Source of the DNA: Ziziphus jujuba
Lineage: Eukaryota; Streptophyta; Magnoliopsida; Rosales; Rhamnaceae
DNA length: 64,000 nucleotides
Direction of reading: 5' to 3'
Assembly (NCBI RefSeq): GCF_031755915.1
Contig: NC_083384.1
Span: 3,619,501 to 3,683,500, forward strand
Part shown: one piece after another, positions 10,528 through 21,645 of the stretch
Layout: every line of letters begins with the position of its first letter
How positions within the stretch are numbered: the stretch's first letter is position 1
Notes under the pieces: model-generated
Told to the model about the DNA's origin: nothing
Seen by the model: only the letters and a program-made list of their open reading frames with translations
Databases searched by the model: none
Translations under genes and position numbers: made by a program

Positions 10528-12467
10528 TATTTTATATTATTTTTAAACAAAGATTATACATACTGTGAATTAAAAATATACTAAAATAATACATTTTTTA
10601 CTAAAATATCAATTATATACATACATACGTTGTTTCAGCAACTACAAATTATACATCTTTGTTATCAAAAAAAAATTCTATATGTCTTTCTTAATAAAGA
10701 ACCAACTATAAAAAATGTACAGAAGATATATTTCATTTTTTGATCTTTTTTTTTCATATCTAAAATTAGATACAATACTTTTTGAGGTGATGGTTGCATT
10801 GTAAAATAATTTAATCACTTTGTATAAGTTTTTAAGATGGTTGCATCAACAAATTGGCTAATAAAATATGATACTAAGATTAATTAAATTAAAAAATTAT
10901 GTTAAAATTAGTGCCAGAGAAGCAGTGCAATGCATGCATGTGAGCTATCATGACTAGTGCCCAAGAAAATGTATTAAAATTATGGTGTGCCAGTGTAGTA
11001 GGGGAGTGCATGCATGTGAGATGTGGTGATTAGTGTCCAAGAAAATATATCAGAATTTTTCTTCCATCACACACTGTGTCCCTTTTAATTTTTATAATAA
11101 TGTTTCCTCATTTTTCAAATTTATAATTTTTAAATTATAAACATAAATAATTTATCAATTGAATCAATTTTATTTAACAATTTATACTATTTTAAACAAT
11201 ATATATATATATTATAAATAAAAATATATTAAAATAATATCCTTTTTAATGAAATATCAATTTCATACATATATATTCGCGGTTCAGGAACTAAAAATTA
11301 TGCACTTCTACTATTAAAAAAAAATAATGATCTATATATCTTTGTTAACAAAGAAAAAAATATGCAAAAGATATATTTTATTTTTTGATATATTTTATTT
11401 TTGGTCGTCATATCTAAAATTAGATACAATACTTTTTCAATTGACAATTGCATGATTAAATTAATTTAATTAATTTGTATAAGTTCACGAGATAATTGAA
11501 TTGCAATTAGCTAATAAAATATGATACTAAGAGTAATTAAATAAAAAAAAATTATTCACTCTAAAGCACTACTGACTCTTTAGTACTTCTTTTATGCTTA
11601 TCGTGAGCAACTTAATTTCGAATTGGTATGTGATGTCATGGCACATGACATTAGCAATGTGGAAGACAAATTTAATACACGTGACATTTAATAATGGAGT
11701 GCCCGAGGAGCAGTGCAATGCATGCGTGTGAGGTGCCCAAGAAAATAGGTTAGAATTTTATTCCGTCTTACACTATGCTTCTTTTAATTATTTAAAATAA
11801 TTTTCTTTTTATTTCACTATTCTAAATTTATAATTTTTTAAAGTTATAGACGTAAGTAGTTTATCTCATATAACCTTTTATACTATTTTTAAACAAAGAA
11901 AATACATATTGTAAATAAAAATATACTAAAATAATATATTTCTTACTAAAATATCAATTATATACGTACGCATATCGATTCAACAACCATAAATTATACA
12001 TCTTTGTTATTCAACAAAAAAAAAATGATCTATAAAAACATAAAATGATAAGTTGTTTATAAAATTTAAAAGAAAAATTGAAAAATTATTTTAAATAAGC
12101 TATTATATTTATCGCATGTATTTTTATATGGCTTTGTTGAATTTAAAATATATGGTTTTTACTTTTATTTTTCCTTACGATCAAATATTGTATATTACAA
12201 TTTTTTATTGTAACTTCTTTTTGAAAAAAAAATCATTACCCTCAAGGCTTCACCCCTAGTTACATACATAAGAAAAATTGACTCTCTAAATATTTGCAGA
12301 CCTAGGATAACACAATTTAATAATATTTAATTTGAAAAACCATAGCATATCATAAAAATAACATAAAGTTGGTGTATCATAAACTATAATGGCACCATAC
12401 ATACATACATACATATTAATTATGGCTGCATCAGCTAGCCAAATTCAACATACGATAACATAAAAGG

Positions 12468-12490
12468 CCATGATAATATGCATATCATGG
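12468..12490 (-). repeat. 23-bp near-palindrome, copy 2
   Basis: Same sequence and orientation as at 10505, inside AAAAGGCCATG context. Confidence 0.7.
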
Positions 12491-12609
12491 CATTATTCCA
12501 CACACAATACACGCATGCATGCATGCTTATTACTTATATATATATATGACTAGTGCCAGCAAGCAACCTAGTTGTTGCTTTTGAACTGTGGAGAGAGTAC
12601 TGCCCGAGT

Positions 12610-12923
12610 TAAAGAAGATAATGAACTATGTGTGTTATTTCATGTATTTAAGCTTTACAGAATGGATAGAATTTATAGAGATGTGCTTTTGAGCAAAGAA
12701 GGAAGTGATAATCAATAAGGAAGTTAATGAACATAAATTCAAAAATATTAAAAGAGGTCAACTAATGTCTTAAAGGCATTTTTTGTCGATGGAAATCTTG
12801 CAAGTCTTGCCATATGAGAAATCTCTTAGTGAATGTTGCTTTTTGGATGATTGAGCAATTGTAGCTGTGGATGACATTGATTCAGTGGATATATTTATGT
12901 TTGACTTCTCTTCTTCTTTATCG
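12610..12923 (-). repeat. 3' LTR of copia copy 1
   Basis: 314 bp, matching 18966-19315 with small deletions; the terminal TG and CA are both mutated (reads CGATAAAG at the start). Confidence 0.82.
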
Positions 12924-13430
12924 TGCCCCCAAAGCTTAGAGAAGGTGTTGTATGAACTCTAAGCTTATTCCTAAATAGTTTAAACACTGCTGCCGAAAGT
13001 GGCTTGATTTTTGTATTTGTAACTTGTACATATGAAAGGATATAACGACTGATGAGCTGTCCAACTGCTACTTTTTCTCTGACAAAGTGGTAATCAATAT
13101 GAATGTGCTTCGTTTGTCCATGTAAAGTAGGATTAATGGTCATGCGTAAGGTACCTATGTTGTCACACAATAGGTCAGAATGTCTGTATAGGGTTATGCC
13201 AATGTCTCCTAGTAAGTAGGTGAGCCACATTATTTTTGTCATTGTTGTTGCCATCGCTTGATATTCAACCTCAGTGCTAGAACAAGCTATTGCTGGTTGC
13301 TTCTTGGAGGACCAGGAGATGCAATTTATGCCAAGAAAGATGTAGTAGCCACTCGTGCTTGGTCTTGGGGTTGGACAACCTATCCAATTGACATAGTAGT
13401 ATCTTATCAAGCTAAAGGAACTTTGAGATA
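12924..13430 (-). pseudogene. Copia RNase H domain
   Basis: Minus-strand frame with conserved copia RNase H features: GCPTPRPSTSGYYIFLG, ISWSSKKQPAIACSSTEVEY (active-site E of the STEAEY motif as TEVEY), CDNIGTL (D of CDN) and HIHIDYHFVREKV. It digests RNA in the RNA-DNA hybrid during reverse transcription. It ends KLRVHTTPSLSFGGTIK at the polypurine tract next to the LTR. The upstream part of the polyprotein is broken by stops, so it cannot be made as part of a working protein. Confidence 0.88.
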
Positions 13431-14150
13431 GAAAATGTAACCCATATGTGATGGTACCCTTGAGACATCTTAGTATTCTTTTAACTTCTCAAAGATTCAA
13501 CACGGTGGGTTCTTAAAAGCTCTGGCAAGCATACCTGACAGTATGAGACATGTCTAATCTAGTGAAGGTAAGGTATTGTAGGCTACCAACAAGCTTACGA
13601 TATTTAGTTGTGTCAACAAGATCATTATCATTTGTTTAAGTTGTTGTTTTGATAGCTAAAGGTGTTTTCATGGGAGCTGCTTCAAGCATTTTTTCACGAG
13701 ATAGATCATGTATGTACTTTTTATGTATAAAAAACATGCGCCCTTGAAAATACCTTGCTTCTAGTCCAAGAAAATAATGCAATTTACCTCGGTCTTTAAT
13801 GGTAGATTCTGCACCCATTTTATTAACCAAATCATTGATAATGTTAGAGTTGTTTCCTATTATTAAAAGATCATTGACATAAATTAATAATAACATAACA
13901 ATATTAGAATTTTCAAACTCAAAGAGTGAAGAATTGGCCCTGTTACATATGAAGCCTAAAGAAATTAAAAATTAAGAAAGTCTATCACACCATGCTCGGG
14001 GGGCCTTTTTAAGGCCATACAATGATTTCCTTATAAGACACACATGTTGAGGATGAGATGAAGAGGTGAAACCTGGAGGTTGTTCCATATAGACATTTTC
14101 TTTAAGTTGGCCATGAAAAAAAGCATTCTTGATGTCTAGCTATTGAATTC
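13431..14150 (-). pseudogene. Copia reverse transcriptase, broken
   Basis: The reverse complement translates, across stops, to [12 protein letters not shown], then LLIYVNDLLIIGNN (the catalytic YVDD box as YVND, one essential Asp lost), KLHYFLGLEA, and [18 protein letters not shown]. Order and spacing are those of copia reverse transcriptase. Several in-frame stops are visible, e.g. after DRLS and before TNDNDLVD. The second copy (32.8-33.7 kb) has the same ancestry. Confidence 0.85.
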
Positions 14151-14952
14151 TCTGCCTGCATGTAACAGCTATAGATTTAATCATTCTTATAGTGGTATGT
14201 TTGATTACAAGACTTTATTCATCAAAATCTTATCCTTCAATTTGTGTAAAGCCTTTGGCTATGAGATGAGCTTTGAACCTATCAACGGAACCATCTTCTT
14301 TATTCTTGGTTTTGTATACCTATTTCGTACCAACAACATTGATGTATGTCAGTCGTGGAACTAATTACCAAGTGTTATTATCATGCAAGGCTATGAATTC
14401 TTCTTGCATAGCTTAAAATCATTCAAGATTTTGAATGGGTGATTTCAATGTTTTTGGTTCTGCCGTTATGACATCAATGCCATTTAAGATGCTAGTTATA
14501 AGTTGGCCTTTAATTTTTGTCTTTTTATCATTTGATATGTATTAGTGTTTTATTCAACAGTTTGTTCATCTGTTGTCATGTCCTAATAAGCAATAGGATA
14601 CTTAGATGGTTGGAAGCTAGATCAATTATTGATGTGTTCAATTGATTTGATAATGTTTCAGCTGTTATTTGATAGATATTATGAGATGTAGTTGGTGCTA
14701 ATTCACTGTTTGCATGTGTTGGAGTTGTTAAAAGGTTTGGTCTTCTTGGTTTGCATGTGTTACATGGTATGAGTTTTCAGGTTTGTCTCTTGGTTCACAG
14801 TGTGTATTGGGTGTACATATGGGAGTTGAATTTCTTGGAGAAGAATCTGATATGGGGTTCCAAGGTGTGGTAAGTGGATAAAGGCAATCAAGAGCATTAT
14901 GTCGTGTGTCTTCTAAGTTGTTTTCTGGAAATTTAACAGGCTTAAGATGTTT
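14151..14952 (-). pseudogene. Copia linker and start of reverse transcriptase
   Basis: Colinear with 33540-34343 of the second copia copy. The last part (nearest 14150) encodes the N-terminal reverse transcriptase strand region by comparison with KARLIAKGFTQIEGQDFE in copy 2; the rest is the low-complexity linker after integrase. No intact frame; plus-strand open frames here are shadows. Confidence 0.6.
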
Positions 14953-15910
14953 TTATGGGTTAATATTGGTAGATAAGTATGGAAAATATTGTTCATCAAA
15001 GACAACATGCCTGTTGATGTAGACTTGATTGGTTGTTGGATGGAAACAATGAAATCCTTTATGTTGTGAGCTGTATCCAATGAAGATGCAAAGAAGAGTT
15101 TTCTTTGAAAATTTATTTATTGCATAATTCCGAAAATAAGGATAGCACCTACAACAAAAGAGTCTCAAACTTTGATAATTTGGATGCCTTTTAAGTAGAC
15201 GAAGATATGGGGTTCCAGTTTTTAAAACAGATGAAGGTAATATGTTAATGTGAAAAGTTGAAGTTAAGAAAGCCTGCACCCATAATTTCATGGGTACATT
15301 GCATGGAACATCATAGTTAAATCCATTTCCACCACATGCCTGTGTTTCCTTTTAGCAACCCCATTTTGTTCTGAGGTTTCTGGATAGGACGTTTGATGAA
15401 CAATTGCATACTTACCTAAGTATTCCTTGAAAGCTGAAGATATAAACTTACCGCCTCCATCACTCTAAAGAATTTTAATTCATCTTTCGAATTGGTTCTC
15501 TACCATTCTTTGAAATTTACGGAAACATTTAAAACATTTTGATTTTTACACAAAGGAAATAGCCTAGTGTACCTGGAATAATCATCAATGAAAGTAATAT
15601 ACAAACAGTATTTTTGTGTTGAAAATGTTGGGGCTGGTCCCCAAATATCACAATGGATTTTTTCCAAAGGAAACAATGAAGTTTTATTAAATAAAGAGAA
15701 AGGAAGTTTGCAGCTCTTCCCTAATTGACAACTAGCACAAACACTGAACTTATTTGTCCAACTGGAAACATTAATAACATTATTGGAATGTAAAGTTTTT
15801 AAAGCCCTTAGAGTGGGATGTCCCAAGCATTGGTGCCAAAGATCTGCCGAGGTATTTGTTGCACTTAAAGCACGATGCGTTTCAGATGTGGGTCCTTTAC
15901 CAGCCAAGCA
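14953..15910 (-). pseudogene. Copia integrase, broken
   Basis: From 15910 downward: the pre-integrase zinc-finger region LWHQCLGHPTLRAL...CASCQLGKSCKLPF (H...H...C-x2-C), then KIHCDIWGPAPTFS and YYITFIDDYSRYTRLFPL-type core (here YITFIDDYSRYTR), containing two of the catalytic Asp. After a gap with stops (15300-15500), the C-terminal region INKFSKKTLLCIFIGYSSQHKGFHCF follows. It would insert the cDNA in the genome. Stops and frameshifts make it non-functional. Confidence 0.85.
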
Positions 15911-15989
15911 TTCCCACCTCTTCGTTAATGTGGGTCAATCTAACCCCATTCCATTAGTCCTTTACCATTTCCGAAGGAATAATCATATT
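15911..15989. other. Border between copia integrase and the inserted element
   Basis: Copia homology fades here. The bases CATTCCATTAG...CCATTTCCG look unlike copia coding sequence and may already belong to the insertion or to a small separate element. Exact border not resolved. Confidence 0.3.
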
Positions 15990-18567
15990 TAGCTATTACA
16001 GACAAAGTGTGAAAGTTATAGTTCATATTACTATATATGCACGTGAAAATATATATATGTACTATACAAGGTGTACCAAATACAATAAGCTTACACTAAA
16101 AGGGAAAAAATAAAGAAAAACATTCTCTATTTCTGGGGTAGGGGGGACATGATTGTTGCCTATACCATCTAACTAATGTCCATCTCCATCTTTCAAAGTA
16201 GCAATCATCTCTAAAGATCCTAAACAATAATAAAAGAAAAGAATGAAATATATAGAGCATATATGATTGACCTTCTTCATTAATGATGTTTCTGCATCAT
16301 GTTCCTTAGAATCATTGAGCTAAACATACTCAAAGCATGACCTTTGTCAAAAATCATTCAAGGAAAATAATTTATCAAAACCTAAAGGCATTTCCATTAC
16401 AATTAGAAAGACTTGACACTGACTGTATTCAAGGCAGGTGCTACCATGACCTGAAATGCTAACTAAGGGGCTAAAAGAGTGGACAAAAAGCTACCAAACT
16501 CATGCATGTTTATAAGGGTAAAGCCAATAGAGGTAACCACCCAAAATTAATACCAACTACACCAAAATGAAGAGTTGAATTTTACACAAAATGGCATGCT
16601 AGTGTGACACCACACCAAATCAAAGTGACACAATGTAATATTAGACTCCTATATAAAAAGCTCCTAGATACACCCAAGCAAAAAAATTAATGAAATAATC
16701 AACTTGAGGTTTGATATTCACTCATATTAACCGCAGCTACATATATAATAAAGTTTTTCTCATGAACCATTTCTCTTGACAAGTTGCTGCCCTACTATAG
16801 CATCGTAACCTTCATATCCTCTATGTTATTATCACTTAATTAAAAACTCTCAAAATTGCTTATAATATATATATATATATAAACTTTAAAAACTCTCAAG
16901 TCTTGTTTACCACTAGCATCACTTATGCAATGGTGTAATCTTAGAAAAAAATCCCTGCTCAAAGCAAGAAGCTTCTAGACCTTAGTAATAGTTGAGCATT
17001 GCAAAGGCTTTACTGATGGCCCACAAACCTTGGTAACAAAACATTCATGGATTTAGATGGAAAATAATAGTCCCAACTCACAACTCATAATCCTATTACA
17101 TGTCCTCCAACTACCTAGAAACTGTGGCTCACTTCAAACCAGAGTATGTCATCTATGCTATATCTCCACATAAAAATTGCAGTAAGAATCAAGGACCCAG
17201 TGTGTTTAGCCAAGACAAGAAAAATGAATGCTTATAACTTTCAATGGTTAATAACTTAACTCATTCGGGTTAAAAAATAGATAACAAGCTAGCTAGCTCT
17301 TTTCTATCTCTCAGTTCACCATGGTCAATTACATCTGAAACTAACAACATATATATATAGTCATGGTAAAGAAACAAATTGAGCTTGGAAAAACCAATAA
17401 CAAAAGCGTACAATATCATGCATTGAATACTATCGTATATAGTTGGAAGTATCCTAGAATGAAACTTCCATTTTAATACCAATGAGTAAATTTCAAGCCA
17501 ATCTGAGCTTCGATTCAAGCTCAAGAAATCCAATAATGGTGGAAAAGGTTGGGCCAAAGATTTAAGAACCACAAACTTTCAATGATCTAAATGAAATAGT
17601 GATCGCTCGAGTTCAGCTCTTCCCCGATGCATCGGGTAGTCATTTGGAGTATTCTCACCATGGTTCAATCATTGGCAGATTGGACTTGGTGGTTGAGGTG
17701 GAGGTGTGGTGGATTGGTGTCAAGATTAGAGCGATTTTCCAATGAAAGTGGCCTGTGTGGTTTTTGTAAAGCATTGGGGTTGTAGGCTGGAGAAGAAGAA
17801 AGCTTCATCAAAGGCAGTGTCCTCTTTTCTTTTCATATTTATATTTAAATTAGTTACAAAAAATATTTGTCACCATTGTCATAAAAAAAAAATTTCCCTC
17901 CAAAGAGTAATTAGTTACAAATATAGGTGACATCACTAATTAAATGACCCAATCATTAAATGTAATAACAAAAATTTTTGCCCAATCACCTCTATAAACT
18001 GACAAGTTTTCATTTGTCATAGTAGTATCTAAAGTTATCTATTCAATATCTTTGTCAGCGTTATCTATTTAGTAGGATTTGTTACAAATGTAAAATATTT
18101 GTCACCATTGACATCAATAAATTAAAAAAAAAAAATTTACCTTCAAAGGGCAATTAGTTACAAGTGTAGGTGACAAAATAAGAATTTATCATTAATTAAA
18201 TGATCCAATCATTAAATCTGACAAAAACAATTTTTTCACCGATCGCCTATATAAACTGATAGCTTTTTATTTGTCACAGTAGTGTCTAAAATTATCTATT
18301 ACATCGAATATCTTAAAATTAGTTACAAACATAAAATTTTGTCACTATTAACAACAAATAAATTCAAAAAAAAAAAAATTGCCTCCAAACTTTAAAGGGC
18401 AACTAGTTACAAAAGTAGGTGATAAAGTAAGAATTTATCACTAACTCAATGACCCAGTCACTAAATGTGACAAAGAAATTTTTCGTCACTAATTGCCAAT
18501 ATAAAGTGATAAATTTTCATCTGTCACTAGAATTTTTTGTAGTCATTGCCTAAATTTTTTGTAGTGA
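15990..18567. mobile_element. CACTA-like non-autonomous element inside copia copy 1
   Basis: It separates copia integrase (to ~15910) from the copia gag remnant (from ~18568). The right end reads AAATTTTTTGTAGTG (to 18567), a typical CACTA terminus in reverse, preceded by three subterminal repeats. I could not find the matching CACTACAAAAAATTT end on the left, so that end is eroded or lies elsewhere. The middle (16000-17800) has no transposase homology and only short open frames. Around 17560-17780 the minus strand has GC-richer DNA with an ATG-started stretch (MVRILQMTTRCIGEEL), perhaps a captured host exon; not recognised. Confidence 0.5.
17840..18567. repeat. Three ~240-bp subterminal repeats
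   Basis: Units share AATTAGTTACAAAT, GTAGGTGACAAA, ATGACCCAATCATTAAAT, and TATAAACTGATA...TTTTCATTTGTCA. Repeats of this kind near a CACTA terminus usually bind transposase. Confidence 0.65.
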
Positions 18568-18953
18568 TATTTGACAAATAATTTTACCTTTACTATTTCA
18601 TCCAGAATTGCCCTCAATATTGGTTTTGATTTTTGGTTTCTTGGTTTCAGAGAAGTTCCCTACTGGACTAAAGCCTTTTCCTTTTGAATTGAAATGGCCA
18701 CCACCATGATCTCTACGACTTCTTCCACGACCACATTGTCCAAAATAAACTTATCCATTAAATTAGATAAAAGAGAAACTAAATGATAAAAGAGAAAGTT
18801 TAGGGCATTCAATTTGATTGAAATCAAATTGGTACACTGGTGAAAAGATTGAACGACTATGATGGGTTCTTGTGGAACAAAAGCTTTGGTGCTAGTACTT
18901 GGCTATGAAGAAATTCGTTTTGAGAATCCATAATAGTGGTATGTGTGAATAAT
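18568..18953 (-). pseudogene. Copia gag remnant
   Basis: The minus strand begins near 18922 with MDSQNEFLHSQVLAPKLLF, then CTNLISIKLNALNFL in a shifted frame (typical of plant copia gag N-termini). It jumps to GQCGRGRSRRDHGGGHFNSK, the Arg/Gly-rich stretch near the zinc knuckle. Most of the capsid domain is deleted. Confidence 0.6.
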
Positions 18954-18965
18954 GCTCTGATACCA
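18954..18965 (-). other. Primer-binding site of copia copy 1
   Basis: GCTCTGATACCA on the plus strand is TGGTATCAGAGC on the element strand, directly abutting the 5' LTR; initiator tRNA-Met primer. Confidence 0.9.
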
Positions 18966-19315
18966 TGAAGAAGGTAATAACCAACTATGTGTATTATTTC
19001 TTGTATGTAAACTTTATAGAATGGAGAGAATTTATAGAGGTGCGATTTTGAGCAAAGAAGGAAGTTATGATTAAGATGAAAGCTAATTACATCTTCCTAT
19101 ATTAGACAAAATTCAAAAATATTAAAAGAGGTCAACTATTGTCTTAAAGGCATTTTTTGTCAACGGAAATCTTGCAAGTCTTGCAATATGAGAAATCTCT
19201 TGACTTAGAAAGTGAAAGTTGCTTTTTTTATGATTGAACAATCGTGGCAGTGAATGACATTGATGCAATGGATGCAGTGGATATGTCTGTGTTTGACATC
19301 TCTTCTTCTTTATCA
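18966..19315 (-). repeat. 5' LTR of copia copy 1
   Basis: 350 bp; on the minus strand it runs from TGATAAAGAAGAAGAGA (19315) to ACCTTCTTCA (18966). Compare 12610-12923 and 32036-32356. Confidence 0.88.
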
Positions 19316-19320
19316 TGAGT

Positions 19321-20884
19321 TTTAGGGAAATTGCCATCAATAATCGAAATATGGGCCAAGTATCCATCATAGCTGCTAGAGTTGTGATTGAGAGGCAGAT
19401 TTTGTTTTATTACATTCCATTCAACGCTAGCTGGTGTTATAATTTAAAAATTATAAATTTAAAATAGTGAACAAAAAGGAAAATTTATTTTAAATAATTA
19501 AAAGAAACACAATGTAAGACGGAAGAAAATTCTAACTTATTGCTCATGATAAGAATAAAAGAAGTACTAAAGAGTCTGTAGTGCTCTAGAGCGAACAAAA
19601 TATTTTTAATCTAATTAATCTTAGTATCATATTTTATTAGCTAATTTGTGGATGCAACTATCTCAAAAACTTATACAAAGTAATTAAATTTATTTAATCA
19701 TGCAATCATCAATTAAAAAAGTACTGTATCTAATTTTAGATATGAAAAAAAAAACAATTATCAAAAAGTAAAATATATCTTCTACACATTTTTTCTTTGT
19801 TAACAAAGATGTATAGATATTTATTTTATTATTTTTTTTTTTGAATAATAGGAGTGCATAATTTTTAGTTCTTGGATCACGGTATATATGTATGAAATTG
19901 ATATTTCATTAAAAATGATATTATTTTTAATATATTTTTATTTATAATATATATATATATATATTTTTATTTGTTTAAAATAATATGAAATGTTAAATAA
20001 AATTGATTCAATTGATAAATTATTTATATTTATAATTTAAAAATTATAAATTTGAACTATGAGCATTAAGGAGAAATTGTTATAACATATTTTCATGGAT
20101 AATCACCACACCTCACATGCATGCACTCCACTGCTCCTCTAGCACGCCATAATTTTAACATATTTTTTTGGACACTACTCACGACACCTCACATGCATGC
20201 ACTCCACTGCTCATCTGGTACCAATTTTAATATAAGTTTTCAATTTAATTAATTTTAGCATCATATTTCATTAGCTAATCTGTCGATGCAACCATCCCAA
20301 AAATTTATACAAAGTAATTAAATTATTTTACCATGCAACGTCAACTAAAAAAAAAAAAAAGATATAAAAAAATGAAGTATATCTTTCATACATTTTTTAT
20401 AGTTGGTTCTATGATAAGAAAGACGTATAGTTGTTGAAACAATGTACTATATATATAATTGATATTTTAGTAAAAAATATATTATTTTAGTTTATTTTTA
20501 TTCACAGTATGTATAATATTTGTTTAAAAATAATATAAAATACCATGATATGCATATTATCATGGCCTTTTATGTCAACTTAATCGTATGTTGAGGATGC
20601 CTAACTTATGCAATAATAATGAATATGTATGTTTGTACGCGTGGTTGGTACCATTATAGTTTATAATATGGCGAGTTTATGTTACTTTTATGATATACTA
20701 TGGTAATTGAAATGAAATATTATTAAATTGTATTATCCTTTGGTCTGCAAATATTTAAAGAACCATTTCCTTTTATGTATGTAATAAGGGGTGGAGCTAT
20801 GCCGGCCAAGATTTAAAAAAAAAAAAAAACAAATTTACGATAGAAAATTGTAAAATACAACATTTAATTGTAACACGAAAAAAA

Positions 20885-20916
<32 letters not shown>

Positions 20917-21119
20917 CCATATATTTTAAATTCATGAAAACCATATTAAAAATCCACGTAATAAATATAATATAACCTATTTAAGATAATGGAAAATTTT
21001 TTAATTGTAAATTTAAACTATGATGTATAAAAGGTTTGGAAATTTTGCTGAAATGATTAATTACCCAACCTAGTTACTGGGCGGATCTAGAGTTTTTTTA
21101 TTTGTAAGCATATACAATA

Positions 21120-21153
<34 letters not shown>

Positions 21154-21289
21154 AAGATATTGATGCAGTAATTAATGCCCAATTACTTGTTCTTCCACAT
21201 ATTTATAGTTATATGTCACATGCCTTGCTCATGCCTGATGCGTAGCACCAGCAAAAATTTTCTATATATATATATATATATATGTAGAT
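19321..21289 (+). repeat. AT-rich flank of the jasmonate-like fragment, direct copy
   Basis: Inverted relative to 9877-12609, so copia copy 1 sits between the arms of a large imperfect inverted repeat. It contains the ATAATTTAAAAATTATAAATTT stretch near 19440 and 20030, ATGCATGCACTCCACTGCTC repeats (20115, 20195), poly-A/CAAAA runs (20820-20915), and a TG dinucleotide repeat (21129-21152). The first ~120 bases (19321-19440) are not shared with the other copies. No gene. Confidence 0.65.
20543..20565 (+). repeat. 23-bp near-palindrome, copy 3
   Basis: Reverse-complement orientation of the copies at 10505 and 12468. Confidence 0.7.
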
Positions 21290-21645
21290 ATGTAGTTTTG
21301 ACAGACAATGAACAATTGAGTTATTTTCTTTGGTACGCACTTAAAAATATAGTAACTAAGCTAGTAGATCCAAGGTATGGCCACTGGTGGTTTGTTCACA
21401 TCTGACCAATTTTCAATGGCATTAGATAGATTATAAAGTATAAGGGACAGCACCATGATTGGTCTTGTGGCACTGGAAATGTTCCATACCCACCAAATGT
21501 TGCCATTGAAGAACAGCATTCGTTTCTTCATCTTAGAGCTAATGAATCCCTTGTTCACTCATCAGGGGGTTTCGTCTATGATCGCATGAATGATAATGGA
21601 AGACAGATTCAATGGATGGTGGCATGGGATAATATAGCTAATGTC
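21290..21645 (+). pseudogene. Jasmonate-induced-protein-like fragment, copy b
   Basis: The longest copy towards the C-terminus. Frames read NEQLSYFLWYALKNIVTKLVDP, stop, IIKYKGQHHDWSCGTGNVPY, FLHLRANESLVHSSGG and FVYDRMNDNGRQIQWMVAWD. The motif set fits the 23-kDa jasmonate-induced protein family (tentative). An internal stop and frameshift precede the second half. The fragment stops at AATGTC (21645), where it is fused directly to the first unit of the tandem array. An upstream (TA)n stretch at 21260-21283 replaces the region before the conserved exon. Confidence 0.5.

Larger units (their letters stand above)
9877..12609 (-). repeat. AT-rich flank of the jasmonate-like fragment, inverted copy
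   Basis: This is the reverse complement, with indels, of the plus-strand flank at 19321-21289 and of 28669-30650. Shared landmarks are GGCTTCACCCCTRGTTACATACATAAG, a CATA microsatellite (10428-10445 and again 12398-12413) and the 23-bp near-palindrome (10505 and 12468). About 10905-11070 and 11695-11745 hold short imperfect repeats containing GTGCATGCATGTGAG and CCAAGAAAAT. Two partial units are present, the second (11880-12490) repeating the palindrome. No gene seen. Confidence 0.65.
12610..19315 (-). mobile_element. Ty1/copia retrotransposon, copy 1, interrupted
   Basis: Minus-strand element: 5' LTR 18966-19315, primer-binding site 18954-18965, gag remnant, integrase, reverse transcriptase, RNase H, 3' LTR 12610-12923. 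Flanks CGAGT (12605-12609) and TGAGT (19316-19320) are the 5-bp target duplication with one C/T difference at a CpG. Integrase before reverse transcriptase marks it as copia. Every domain has stops or frameshifts, gag is internally deleted, and a CACTA-like element occupies about 15990-18567. Confidence 0.88.

Noticed and set aside
16081..16110. CACTAAAAGGGAAAAAA as the left CACTA terminus in copia copy 1
   Set aside because: It does not match the reverse complement of the right terminus beyond the first five bases.
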